From: Acinetobacter modestus
GTDB lineage: Bacteria > Pseudomonadota > Gammaproteobacteria > Pseudomonadales > Moraxellaceae
NCBI RefSeq assembly: GCF_014636095.1
Contig: NZ_BMDV01000003.1
Location: forward strand, 342,096 to 406,095
Length of the DNA: 64,000 nucleotides
Reading direction: 5' to 3'
This document shows, piece by piece, positions 48,381-57,056 of this stretch. Within the stretch, counting starts at the first letter, position 1; each line of letters begins with the position of its first letter. The notes beneath the pieces were generated by a model. It saw only the letters and a list, made by a program, of their open reading frames with translations. It ran no database searches and was not told the origin of the DNA. The position numbers and the translations under genes are program-made.

Positions 48381-48887
48381 GTGAAAAAGCTATTAATCTT
48401 GGGGACATTATTATTCAGTACATTTGTTTTTGCTGATGATGTAAAACAGAAAGAAGTTATTGCTCAAAAATTGGTATCTGTAGATGGAACCGAACAAGGT
48501 TTACAAAACACCGATAAAATGATTTTAGAGCAAATCCGAATGCGTTTGCCTAAAGATATACCTGAAAATTTTTACGTAGATTTGATTAAAAATTTAAACA
48601 GTGAACAGCGTAAGCAATTCATTATTCAACGCTATGTTGAAACATTCAGTCAAAAGGAACTACAAGCTGCATTAACCTTTTATCAATCTACAGAAGGGAA
48701 AGCATGGGCTAAAAAAGCCAGTGAGATAGGAAGTGAAGTTGCACATTTCACTACGCAAAATGCACGCACTGCTTTAAATGTCACTATGCAGCAACATATT
48801 GATAACCCAACGGTAAAGCAACTAATGGCACGAATTAATCCAACGCCTACGCCAGCTCAAACAACTGAAAAACCTGAAACTAAATAA
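48381..48887 (+). CDS. Secreted DUF2059-domain protein
   Basis: 168 residues from GTG 48381. A signal peptide MKKLLILGTLLFSTFVFA with cleavage before DD indicates export to the periplasm. The body matches the DUF2059 pattern, including FIIQRYVETFSQKELQAALTFYQSTEGKAWAKK. The C-terminus is Pro/Thr-rich. Function of the family is unknown. Confidence 0.83.
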   Translation: MKKLLILGTLLFSTFVFADDVKQKEVIAQKLVSVDGTEQGLQNTDKMILEQIRMRLPKDIPENFYVDLIKNLNSEQRKQFIIQRYVETFSQKELQAALTFYQSTEGKAWAKKASEIGSEVAHFTTQNARTALNVTMQQHIDNPTVKQLMARINPTPTPAQTTEKPETK

Positions 48888-48891
48888 ATAA

Positions 48892-48923
48892 AAAGGGATC
48901 GTGTAATTAAACGCGATCCCTTT
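48892..48923. terminator. Bidirectional terminator, DUF2059 gene / acyl-CoA dehydrogenase
   Basis: AAAGGGATCG and CGATCCCTTT, a ten-base perfect stem between convergent genes. Confidence 0.85.
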
Positions 48924-48940
48924 AGCTTTCCAATTTATGT

Positions 48941-50113
48941 TTAAAGTGTACGAGAAATTAATTCTTTCATAATTTCATTTGTTCCCGCATAAATACGGTT
49001 AGCACGGTTATCGATGTAGGCACGCGCAATTGGATATTCCAACATATAGCCATAGCCACCATGTAACTGTAAGCAATCATCCACAACTTTTGAGAACATA
49101 TCTGAAATTTTGTATTTGGCTGCTGCGGCGGCATCCACACCTAAGCTTTCTTCGAGTTGTAATTCCATACAACGATCTAAATAAGTACGGCAGAAATCAA
49201 TTTCAGTACGTAATTCAGCTAATTTAAACCGCGTATTTTGGAAGGTACTAATCGCTTTGCCAAATGCTTTACGATCTTTGGTGTATTGAACAGTATGCGC
49301 AAATGCTGCTTCTGCACCTGCTTGGCAAATAATCGCAACTAACATACGTTCCCATGCCAATTCTTTCATCAACATAATGAAGCCCATACCTTCCATACCA
49401 AGTAGGTTTTCCTTAGGTACTCGTACGTTGTCAAAGAACAATTCGCAAGTATCTTGCCCTTTCATTCCGATTTTATTCAAAGGTTTACCTTTACTAAAAC
49501 CAGCACGATCAGCTTCAACGATGATTAATGATAAATTTGCTGAGCCTTTTTCATTGTTGCCTGTTTTACAGACGACAATTGCCATGTCACAAAGGTAGCC
49601 ATTGGTAATGAAGATTTTTGAACCATTAATGACATATTCATCACCATCAAGTACAGCAGTAGTGCGAACTGCTTGAAGATCTGAACCTGTACCCGGTTCA
49701 GTCATGGCAATCGCTGTAACTGTTTCACCTGTTGCCATTTTTGGCAACCAATGTTGTTTCTGTTCTTCATTACCAAAGTTATTGACATAATTGGCAACGA
49801 TGTCTGAGTGTAATGAGAAACCTGTACTTGAGTCCATTGCATAAGCTTGTTCTTCAATGAGAATCATACTGTACAAACGATCAACCCCAGAGCCACCATA
49901 TTGTTCTGGCATTGTGGTACAGAGTAAACCTAGTTCACCTGCTTTGTTCCATAAGTCACGGTCAACATGTTGTTGTTTCTCATATTTTTCAATATTTGGC
50001 ACAACTTCTTTTTCATAAAATTTACGTACAGTTTCACGAAATGCTTCATGATCAGAAGTAAATAGCTTACGTGGGAGCATATTTGGAATTGGACGAATTG
50101 CACCTGATTGCAT
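48941..50113 (-). CDS. Acyl-CoA dehydrogenase
   Basis: 390-residue FAD enzyme of the acyl-CoA dehydrogenase family, with FAD/substrate motif AMTEPGTGSDLQAVRTTA, FITNGYLCDMAIVV, and C-terminal DDCLQLHGGYGYMLEYPIARAYIDNRANRIYAGTNEIMKELISRTL. The Glu in YAGTNEI is the likely catalytic base position. It introduces the alpha-beta double bond of acyl-CoA; chain length is unresolved (resembles medium/long or isovaleryl-type). Position next to almA suits alkane/fatty-acid degradation, but they are convergent, not an operon. Confidence 0.9.
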   Translation of the reverse strand: MQSGAIRPIPNMLPRKLFTSDHEAFRETVRKFYEKEVVPNIEKYEKQQHVDRDLWNKAGELGLLCTTMPEQYGGSGVDRLYSMILIEEQAYAMDSSTGFSLHSDIVANYVNNFGNEEQKQHWLPKMATGETVTAIAMTEPGTGSDLQAVRTTAVLDGDEYVINGSKIFITNGYLCDMAIVVCKTGNNEKGSANLSLIIVEADRAGFSKGKPLNKIGMKGQDTCELFFDNVRVPKENLLGMEGMGFIMLMKELAWERMLVAIICQAGAEAAFAHTVQYTKDRKAFGKAISTFQNTRFKLAELRTEIDFCRTYLDRCMELQLEESLGVDAAAAAKYKISDMFSKVVDDCLQLHGGYGYMLEYPIARAYIDNRANRIYAGTNEIMKELISRTL

Positions 50114-50301
50114 TTGTTATTTTTTCCCTAGTCATTGGATGTAAACGATCATCATCACGATACAAGAAATTGAAAATAGTGAACAATGTGATCAATGCTC
50201 AATTTGATTGATGTATTTGGTCACTTGAGAAAAAACGCTGCGAAGTTAATGGGGGATCGGGTACACTATCACTATAAAATTGTTGCATAGTGGAACAAAT
50301 A

Positions 50302-50559
50302 ATGTCTGATGAAATAAGTTTGGAAGAACGTAAGGTCGTTTATCGCGCACGTCGTGGTTTAAAAGAAATTGATGTGTATTTCGATCCTTATGTTAAAAAC
50401 TATTATTTAACCGCCGATGCTGATGAAAAGGCGCTATTTGCAGAGTTGGTTGATCAAGAAGATCCAGACTTGCTGGATTGGTTTATGGAAGTTGGTGAGC
50501 CGCCTCGCGCTGAGTTAAAAGATTTTATTCGAAAATTAAAACATTATGTACACGGCTAA
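50302..50559 (+). CDS. sdhE: FAD assembly factor SdhE (CptB/YgfY)
   Basis: 85 residues from ATG 50302. The conserved RGxxE motif is RGLKE within YRARRGLKEIDVYFDPYV, and the helix-rich DPDLLDWFMEVGEPP region matches SdhE, which promotes covalent flavinylation of succinate dehydrogenase. The GTG 12 bases upstream is in frame but lacks a suitable ribosome site. Overlaps the next gene by 14 bases. Confidence 0.92.
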   Translation: MSDEISLEERKVVYRARRGLKEIDVYFDPYVKNYYLTADADEKALFAELVDQEDPDLLDWFMEVGEPPRAELKDFIRKLKHYVHG

Positions 50560-50941
50560 TCGTGTTTTTGAGTTGCAATACAGTCGATTTTCCTTTGTAT
50601 TGCAACTTTTAATTTTTGTCACTGTTCTAATTTTAGCCTACCAATTGCTAGCTCTTTCATTTTGGCTGCTTAGCCTTGTTGTCATGGTTTTATTTTGGTT
50701 TTTGTTGTTACGGCGTCCTTTAATAAAGCGTTTTGAGTATTTGGATCATCAGCATTGGTCATTTGAGTTTGTGGATACCTCTATCGCAATCCAAGGCCGA
50801 ACAATCACTAAAATTATTGATCACCAAGCTTATATTACGATCTATTTTTCTGATACCCAGTACCAACCTTTAACGATTTGGTGGGATCAATTGTCAATTT
50901 CGCAGTGGAAAAACTTAAAATTATTAATAAAAATGCTTTAA
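50546..50941 (+). CDS. YgfX/CptA-like inner membrane protein
   Basis: 131 residues, overlapping sdhE by 14 bases. Two adjacent transmembrane helices (about 17-52) form a hairpin at the N-terminus (FSFVLQLLIFVTVLILAYQLLA, LSFWLLSLVVMVLFWFLLL). The soluble C-terminal part contains WDQLSISQWKNLK. In enterobacteria the sdhE neighbour ygfX/cptA has this shape and was proposed as a toxin in a pair. Assignment rests on context and topology. Confidence 0.65.
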   Translation: MYTANRVFELQYSRFSFVLQLLIFVTVLILAYQLLALSFWLLSLVVMVLFWFLLLRRPLIKRFEYLDHQHWSFEFVDTSIAIQGRTITKIIDHQAYITIYFSDTQYQPLTIWWDQLSISQWKNLKLLIKML

Positions 50942-51078
50942 TTGTTGGACAATTCTACAACTGTATATAATTAATTATATGTTTATTTTCAATTGTTTGT
51001 GTTGGTTTTACTTTGCGTTCATTTAAATTGTTAGATTAAATACTCTAAAATTTCGTGAAAATCTAAATTGTCAGACAA
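50940..51078. promoter_or_regulatory. Three operator-like repeats upstream of micro-membrane protein genes
   Basis: Related palindromic elements occur at 50940-50954 (AATTGT-TGG-ACAATT), 51025-51041 (AAATTGTTAGATTAAAT) and 51066-51080 (AATTGTCAGACAATC). All share AATTGTYxGA and point to a dimeric regulator with several sites. The regulator is not identifiable. Confidence 0.45.
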
Positions 51079-51151
51079 TCTGACCATCAACTTGTATTCA
51101 TTTTCGTTAAAGTACAAACACCAACGTAAAGTGTGGTGGAGGTCCAAAGTG

Positions 51152-51358
51152 ATGGAAATTCCAACATGGTCGTTTCTGGTGATTGCAATTGTTTTTGCAA
51201 TTGTTATAGGAAGAGCAGGAACTTTACTCAGGGAACTTCTTGAATCGCATCAATCAAAAGTTGTTGTGACCAAGAGAAAGAGATTGAAAGTGTCATCAAT
51301 ATATCATACTCCCGTGAATACTGATGACGAACGCCAATCTAGTATCTATCAAAAATAG
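51152..51358 (+). CDS. Small membrane protein A (paralogue pair)
   Basis: 68 residues from ATG 51152, nine bases after GGAGG (51138-51142). The N-terminal helix MEIPTWSFLVIAIVFAIVIG is one transmembrane span, followed by RAGTLLRELLE and a basic, polar tail ending SSIYQK. It is clearly homologous to the next 33-residue protein. The upstream frame continuation to 51068 lacks a ribosome site and is not part of it. Function unknown. Confidence 0.7.
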   Translation: MEIPTWSFLVIAIVFAIVIGRAGTLLRELLESHQSKVVVTKRKRLKVSSIYHTPVNTDDERQSSIYQK

Positions 51359-51383
51359 ATACGCAATGTTGTAGGAGGTCTCT

Positions 51384-51485
51384 ATGGAGATTTCAATGTG
51401 GATGTTTCTAGTAATTGCAATCGTTATGGCGATTGTTGTAGGAAGAGCTGGAACATTACTAAAGGATTACTTTCAACAAAACTAA
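51384..51485 (+). CDS. Micro-membrane protein B (33 aa, paralogue of A)
   Basis: ATG 51384 follows AGGAGG (51373-51378) by five bases, a strong ribosome site. The protein begins MEISMWMFLVIAIVMAIVVG and ends RAGTLLKDYFQQN, with 33 residues in total. It shares MEI-W-FLVIAIV-AIV-GRAGTLL with protein A encoded 25 bases upstream. The single transmembrane helix occupies most of it. Such short paralogous membrane proteins could be regulators of a larger membrane protein. No family known to me. Confidence 0.7.
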   Translation: MEISMWMFLVIAIVMAIVVGRAGTLLKDYFQQN

Positions 51486-51518
51486 AAGATAAAGAGTTTC
51501 ACGTTTTTACCAGTTAAT

Positions 51519-51558
51519 AAGTAGCATGTGCTGAACCGTCGCAATGCTACTTTTTTTT
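51519..51558 (+). terminator. Rho-independent terminator after the micro-membrane genes
   Basis: AAGTAGCAT and ATGCTACTT arms with a T-run of eight, 34 bases after the stop. Confidence 0.9.
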
Positions 51559-51717
51559 GCCTAAAATTTTTGTATTTTCAACTCTCTGTCAATTCACCTA
51601 TCTGTGAATTGTGTCAAAATGCACATGTTAAATTAGAGCAATTACTCTTTAATTCAAGTATTGCATCTGATAAGGTACATCTAAAAGGAAAAACAAATTA
51701 ATTAGAGGACAGGAAGA

Positions 51718-52797
51718 ATGTCTAAATTCCAGAAAATGGGACAGGGTGTGGCGGTTGCGTTACTCACAACATCAATATTATCAGGGTGTTCACAAATCAT
51801 TAAAACAGGGGCTAATGTCGCATTAAGTTTTAGTGAAAATCATATTGTTCCACCAATTTTGGCGATGGATGACGCCGAAATGGTGTGTAATTCAGGTAAT
51901 GCCTTAACCCCTGCGGTGATGTCAACCAAAGATATGGGTGCTGATCCAACACGTATGGCGGTGTTATTGTATACCTCAGCAGGTATTTGTGCTGAAAATA
52001 AAGCCTTAGAGGCAGAACTCCGCTATTTGCGTGCTTCGAAAGCAGGTCAAGTTTCTGAAGCTCAAGACGCTCGTATTGAACAAAAACGTTGGGCGGGGAT
52101 TGCTGCTGAACGTCAATATGCAGGTTATCAACTTTTTGCTAATCGTTGGGAATCAAAATATAAATATAAATTGGGTGATTCATGCCCAACAATGCGCAAT
52201 GATTTAGATCAGACAGTTTACCTTTTAGGGATGGTAAGTGGTCTGCAAGCAATGACGAATGATATTAACTCTGGTGGCGCGATTAATGTCCCGAAAGATA
52301 TTGCGGGTATTGTTGAGCGTGGCATGACCTGTTTGGATAATGAAAAATTCTGGGGCGCGCCGATGGCGACGCGAGCAGTGATTTGGACTTTATTACCAGG
52401 TGCAGGTGACGGTAAACCTGAACCTTATGCAACCATGAAAGAATCAATGCAAATTGGTGAGAAAAAAGGTGTTCGTTTATCACATGCATTATATGCAGTT
52501 GCTGCACAAGCAAGTGGCGATGATGCCAAATTGCGTGATGCTTTCCGCTCTTATGCTGCTGCAACAGGTGAAGACAAACCAGCAAATCCTCAATTTAGAT
52601 TGATCGATAAGATGGCTGGTTTGATGGTCCGCGGTATAGCTGATCGTTACTGGACGGAGAATACAGGCGTACGCTCTGGTGATGAAGGTTTGACTTCTTT
52701 CTGGGATGATAAGAAAGAAAGTTCATCTGAATTGGATGCGTTATTTGATGGTGGAGATGGCGCATCAGCACCAGCAGAAGGAACACCTGCAGAGTAA
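51718..52797 (+). CDS. Lipoprotein, possibly a TRAP-associated T-component (TatT-like)
   Basis: 359 residues. N-terminal lipobox SILSGC with C24 as the lipidation site indicates an anchored outer-membrane or periplasmic lipoprotein. The mature part is largely helical, alanine-rich and repetitive (LYTSAGICAENKALEAELRYL ... LGMVSGLQAMTND), suggesting a TPR-like fold, and ends in an acidic/alanine-rich tail. Its position three genes from, and codirectional with, the fused TRAP permease suggests a TatT-type partner, described in Treponema; this is inference from context and fold, not motif proof. Confidence 0.6.
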   Translation: MSKFQKMGQGVAVALLTTSILSGCSQIIKTGANVALSFSENHIVPPILAMDDAEMVCNSGNALTPAVMSTKDMGADPTRMAVLLYTSAGICAENKALEAELRYLRASKAGQVSEAQDARIEQKRWAGIAAERQYAGYQLFANRWESKYKYKLGDSCPTMRNDLDQTVYLLGMVSGLQAMTNDINSGGAINVPKDIAGIVERGMTCLDNEKFWGAPMATRAVIWTLLPGAGDGKPEPYATMKESMQIGEKKGVRLSHALYAVAAQASGDDAKLRDAFRSYAAATGEDKPANPQFRLIDKMAGLMVRGIADRYWTENTGVRSGDEGLTSFWDDKKESSSELDALFDGGDGASAPAEGTPAE

Positions 52798-52873
52798 ACT
52801 TGAATTAAACGACCTTTTACACGTGAAACATTTAAACTGGTGAAAGGTCAGTTTTTTCATGGGGTGGTAATGG

Positions 52874-53455
52874 ATGAAAGATCACGTATGGATACCGAAA
52901 GTTATTTTAATCGCTGTATGTGTTTCTATATCAGCGTGCTTGCAAGTATTTGCAGATCACTTCATTTATTGGAAACCTAGTTTACTCGCTGAATTTTGGC
53001 GTTTATGGACGGCACATTGGGTTCATGTTGGATGGATGCATTTTTTCTTAAATATGTTGGCATTCGCATGTTTACCTTTTATTTTTCCTCATGCTCGTAA
53101 TTGGCACTTATGTGTTCTGCTGTTAATCCTTCCCCCGTTTATTAGTCTTATCTTTTATTTCTACTTACCTTATATCGATGCATATGCTGGTCTTTCTGGC
53201 GTGCTGCATGGATTATATGTTGCTGTTGGTCTCGTGTATCTGAAATATCCTAAAGAAAGAAAATTTGCCTTGTTGGTCTTGTTGCTGATCGCAGCAAAAT
53301 TAATATGGGAAAATACTTTTGGTCAGACAGGTACTGCACAGTTAATTGGTAGTCCTGTTCTGACAGAAGCTCATTTGATTGGTGCGATTGGTGGTTTGTT
53401 CTGTGGGTTAGGTTATTTATTGTTAAGAAGGATAGAGAGAGAACATATAAGTTGA
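52874..53455 (+). CDS. rrtA: Rhombosortase-type intramembrane serine protease
   Basis: 193 residues with about six transmembrane helices. The rhomboid catalytic serine motif is GLSGVLHG (106-113, S108) and the catalytic histidine is in LTEAHLIGAIGG (H167). The HWVHVGWMHFFLNMLA loop is the conserved H/N-containing segment. GxSGxxHG is the rhombosortase signature, the subfamily that processes GlyGly-CTERM proteins. Substrates are not in this window. It is placed between the lipoprotein and TRAP permease genes, all codirectional, though the 179-base gap to the latter weakens operon status. Confidence 0.8.
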   Translation: MKDHVWIPKVILIAVCVSISACLQVFADHFIYWKPSLLAEFWRLWTAHWVHVGWMHFFLNMLAFACLPFIFPHARNWHLCVLLLILPPFISLIFYFYLPYIDAYAGLSGVLHGLYVAVGLVYLKYPKERKFALLVLLLIAAKLIWENTFGQTGTAQLIGSPVLTEAHLIGAIGGLFCGLGYLLLRRIEREHIS

Positions 53456-53634
53456 TAAAAAAAACCAACAAAAAAGTGATTGTAGTCATTCTTTTTTGGA
53501 AAAGATTGCTGCAAATTTAGGCGGTTTAAAAGGGATTGGTTACGAAGAGGGTAAATTCACTTATCTATCAACCATGGACATCGCATGATTCAACATCTTT
53601 GGATGGGTGTTGATAACAATAAACTGGAATAGAC
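53456..53634 (+). other. Gap with a short ORF relic before the TRAP gene
   Basis: A short frame 53496-53588 (TTG start, peptide LEKIAANLGGLKGIGYEEGK then stop after TMDIA) has gene-like composition but no ribosome site; it may be a decayed gene end or chance. Otherwise nothing recognised. Confidence 0.25.
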
Positions 53635-55839
53635 ATGCAAAATGATCAAGAGAAAATGTCTGGGTTAGCCCGATTAGGCTATATCTGGAATGATTGGATA
53701 TCAACATTCATCATTCTTGCTTTGTTGCTAATGACTTTGCTTATTGGTACTGGCGAGATGATTCACGGTCAAATGCTCCGTATGGGGGAGCGTCTTTACG
53801 GTGATCAAACAACTGGGATGCAGTATTCGTTTTTACGAGCTGAACCTGAAAAACCATCTTGTGATCGACATCCTAATATTGAAGCGCAAGTTCAAGAGCA
53901 GATGAAAGCGAATGCTGCTGATGAATTTGCAAGCATGTTTGGTGCAGCTTCTGAATCAGATGTACGTGCTTCATTACTAGCTGCTCAACAGCAATGTGAT
54001 GAAAAATATCAGTTCTATGATAAAGCAATGAAGCACTTGGAAGCTCATCCAAGTATTCGTACTTATCGTAAAGTTGAAACAACCTTCTTTGGTATCTTTA
54101 AGCTAGGTTCTGAGAACCAAACTGTTCTATTACTTGTAATGGTTTTGTTTGCTTCTATTACTGCTTCGCTTCGTTATCACCATATTGGTCTACGTGCGCC
54201 AAAGAGTAAAATCGACTATCGCGTTTATTCAGCGCTAATGGTTGCTGGTAATGCATTACTCAGCTATTCAGTTGTTAGTCAGTACCATTCTGTATTGAAC
54301 TCAGGTGTTGAAGTCGCTGGAAAGACAGCCGTTTTATATTGGTTGTGGATAGCCTTATTCGTATCACTTACGATTATCAGTGTTTTCCAATTTATCTTTA
54401 TTCCTAAAACTGCACAACCTAAAGGTAACTTTGGCCTAGCATTATTAAGCGTTCCGCTTTATGCCTTTATGTCCTTGGTAACAGGTATTGTGTTTACCTT
54501 CTTCATGGATTATCCAATGGGGCAAGGGATCTATTTAGGAATTTTGATTGAATTCTCTGGTATTTTCTTAAATCTTGCATTGTTTATTTGGGCGGGTATG
54601 TTGCTCACTCAAACACGTGTTATGGATTTATTCTTAAATATTTTACGTCCGTGGAATCTTGCACCTGAAACTTTAACTTGGTTAATTTTGATTGCAGCAG
54701 CGATTCCAACAGCATACACAGGTGCTTCTGGTATCTTCGTTATTGCAGCGGGCGCGATCATTTATAAAGAAGTTTGGAATTCTGGTGCGCGCCGTCAATA
54801 TGCCTTAGCTGTATCAGCAATGTCAGGTTCGTTAGGTGTGGTTATTCGTCCATGCTTATTGGTTATCTTGATTTCAATGCTGGATAGCCGTCATGTAACG
54901 TCTACAGAGTTATTTGATCATGGTATCTATGTTTTCTGGTTAACTGCATTTATTTTCCTTGGCGTTTCATTGATTCTTGCTGAAGAAAAATTCCGTGTAA
55001 ATTCACCAAAAGTTGCTGTACCTGGAATGTTACGTGCATGTGTACCTGTGATTCCTTATGTAATCATTGGTTTTGCAGTTGTGATGTTCTATAAACTTGC
55101 GTTAGATACATCAATCAATGAGTTTACAGCGCCAATGATTTTACCATTGGTGTTGATTGCAATGATTTTGTTTGACAAATTGTTTGCAGCAAAACTTGCA
55201 CCAGCTCCAGTTGTTGATGCAAAGCATGAGGCATTAGTTCGTGAACATGAACAGAAATCAGACTTCTTAAAAAGCCATGATCCTCATGGTGGTAAGAGTT
55301 TTGGTTTTGGTGGTGCATTACGTTTTGCAACTTCAGAAACAGTTGGTCATATCGGTGCGTTGATTCTACTGATGGCATTATCTGCGAGCGTTGGTGGTTT
55401 AATCGAGCGTGCTGAAGTGGTTGAGTTATTACCAACTCACTTGGGTAATATCTACATTTCTCTTGCCTTTATTGCAATGTTACTTGCAATTATTGGTATG
55501 ACTACCGATCCATTCGGTGCTGTAATCTTAGTTGCTGCGACAGTAGCGCCAGTCGCTTATGAGAACGGTATTCATCCGATTCACTTCTGGATGATCGTAT
55601 TGGTTGCATTCGAATTTGGTTATGTAACACCACCTGTTGCATTAAACCATTTGTTGACGCGACTCTCTGTCGGCGATGAAGAAGTATCGGCTGCTGATAA
55701 GGAAGCGAAAGAGAAATACACAAGTTTCTATTATCGTTATGAGCGTTGGTTGTTACCGATTATCGTATTGTTCTCATCTTTAGTATTGGTGACCTATGCA
55801 CCATATATCTTCCAAATGTTTGGTTGGTATAAACACTAA
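53635..55839 (+). CDS. TRAP transporter fused DctQ-DctM permease
   Basis: 734 residues. The N-terminal third has a membrane span (27-45), a large extracytoplasmic insertion with charged residues (about 60-140) and three further helices, in the place of DctQ. The C-terminal part is the DctM-type large permease with many helices (ASGIFVIAAGAIIYKEV, AMSGSLGVVIRPCLLVIL, TPPVALNHLLT). The periplasmic substrate-binding protein DctP is not encoded nearby. The substrate (probably an organic acid) is unknown. A terminator follows. Confidence 0.85.
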   Translation: MQNDQEKMSGLARLGYIWNDWISTFIILALLLMTLLIGTGEMIHGQMLRMGERLYGDQTTGMQYSFLRAEPEKPSCDRHPNIEAQVQEQMKANAADEFASMFGAASESDVRASLLAAQQQCDEKYQFYDKAMKHLEAHPSIRTYRKVETTFFGIFKLGSENQTVLLLVMVLFASITASLRYHHIGLRAPKSKIDYRVYSALMVAGNALLSYSVVSQYHSVLNSGVEVAGKTAVLYWLWIALFVSLTIISVFQFIFIPKTAQPKGNFGLALLSVPLYAFMSLVTGIVFTFFMDYPMGQGIYLGILIEFSGIFLNLALFIWAGMLLTQTRVMDLFLNILRPWNLAPETLTWLILIAAAIPTAYTGASGIFVIAAGAIIYKEVWNSGARRQYALAVSAMSGSLGVVIRPCLLVILISMLDSRHVTSTELFDHGIYVFWLTAFIFLGVSLILAEEKFRVNSPKVAVPGMLRACVPVIPYVIIGFAVVMFYKLALDTSINEFTAPMILPLVLIAMILFDKLFAAKLAPAPVVDAKHEALVREHEQKSDFLKSHDPHGGKSFGFGGALRFATSETVGHIGALILLMALSASVGGLIERAEVVELLPTHLGNIYISLAFIAMLLAIIGMTTDPFGAVILVAATVAPVAYENGIHPIHFWMIVLVAFEFGYVTPPVALNHLLTRLSVGDEEVSAADKEAKEKYTSFYYRYERWLLPIIVLFSSLVLVTYAPYIFQMFGWYKH

Positions 55840-55847
55840 GTGTTGAA

Positions 55848-55877
55848 ATAAAAAAAGCGCCTTCGGGTGCTTTTTTT
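55848..55877 (+). terminator. Rho-independent terminator after the TRAP gene
   Basis: AAAAAAAGCGCC-TTCG-GGTGCTTTTTTT, stem with one G-U pair and a UUCG tetraloop, 8 bases after the stop. Confidence 0.93.
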
Positions 55878-55945
55878 ATTTTTTAAGATTTAAAATACTT
55901 TGGACATCATCAATGTTGATAAGTTATTTTTAAAGATCAAATATT

Positions 55946-56839
55946 TTAGCGTTGAATCATTTTCTTTTGACGTTGAGTCAATGGACTACATAATAAAATT
56001 GCCAGCAAAATAATACAAAATCCAATCACGCTGTATAAATCAGGTACTTCATCCCAAAGTAAGAAGCCCCATACACCTGCAAAAATAATTGCCATATAAT
56101 TCACAGGTGCAATTTGTCCTGCTGGCGCAAGTCGATAAGCATGAGACATAAAAATTTGGCTGACATTAGCAAGTATCCCTGCGCCAATCAAAAATAATAA
56201 TTCTTTTACATGGTAGGTTCGCCACATCCAAAACATTGGAATCACAGAAAGTGCTGATCCTATCAAGCAGAAATAAAATACGATGCGTTCAGGTGGTTCA
56301 GTTTGAGTTAATGCTCGAACGGTTACAAAAGCCATTGATGCAAGTAAGCTAGAGGCGATACCAATCACCGAAATCCAGTTCAGTAGACCTTGATCGGGTT
56401 TAGCAACGCAAAATACGCCAATAAATCCTAAAACTGCTGCACAAAGCATAGCAATGGTGATTTTTTCTTTTAGAAATAACCATGCAATAACTGGAATAAA
56501 AATTGGGGAAGAGTAGGTAAATACCATTGCATTTGATAACTTTAAATGCGCAATTGCGTAAAAGAAACCATACATGGCTGCAAGTCCAACAATACTGCGC
56601 CATGTATGCATCCATAGTTTTTCTGTTTTTACAAAGCCAATGCCTTGTTTAAAAATAAATGGCAGAAATAGAATGAGCCCAACCACGTTGCGGAAAAAAA
56701 CAATTGTATAGTTATCAACCGTATGTGATGCATAACGAATACAGATACCCATGATCGAAAAAAGAAGGGCAGAGGTTGTCAAGCAACCAATCGCAAGTAA
56801 AAGATTGCGATTAGTTTGAAGTGAATTCATATTAGACAC
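55946..56839 (-). CDS. EamA-family DMT-type exporter
   Basis: 297 residues, ten predicted transmembrane helices in two five-helix EamA repeats. The ATLL-type segments (SNAMVFTYSSPIFIPVIAWLFLKEKITIAMLCAAVLGFIGV, PAGQIAPVNYMAIIFAGVWGFLLWDEVPDLYSVIGFCIILLAI) are typical of drug/metabolite efflux proteins. Substrate unknown. Stand-alone. Confidence 0.88.
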   Translation of the reverse strand: MSNMNSLQTNRNLLLAIGCLTTSALLFSIMGICIRYASHTVDNYTIVFFRNVVGLILFLPFIFKQGIGFVKTEKLWMHTWRSIVGLAAMYGFFYAIAHLKLSNAMVFTYSSPIFIPVIAWLFLKEKITIAMLCAAVLGFIGVFCVAKPDQGLLNWISVIGIASSLLASMAFVTVRALTQTEPPERIVFYFCLIGSALSVIPMFWMWRTYHVKELLFLIGAGILANVSQIFMSHAYRLAPAGQIAPVNYMAIIFAGVWGFLLWDEVPDLYSVIGFCIILLAILLCSPLTQRQKKMIQR

Positions 56840-57056
56840 GAAACTTTGAGACTAAAGTTATTCTATGCTTGTCAAACGATGAAAGAAATGTGCTTTTAAA
56901 CTGGATTTAAGATTTGTTGAGTGACTTATATCCATCATACCGCAATCAGTGTGAATACAAACTTATGAGGATCTGTATAAAAAATCGCAATTAGAAATAT
57001 GAGATTGATATTTAAATGAGTAAAAAGCTTTAAATCGGATTAAAGCTTTTGTTGTT

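Noticed and set aside
51068..51151. Longer N-terminus of the first small membrane protein starting at 51068
   Set aside because: The upstream segment has no ribosome site, overlaps an operator-like repeat, and lacks a counterpart in the paralogue, whereas ATG 51152 follows GGAGG.
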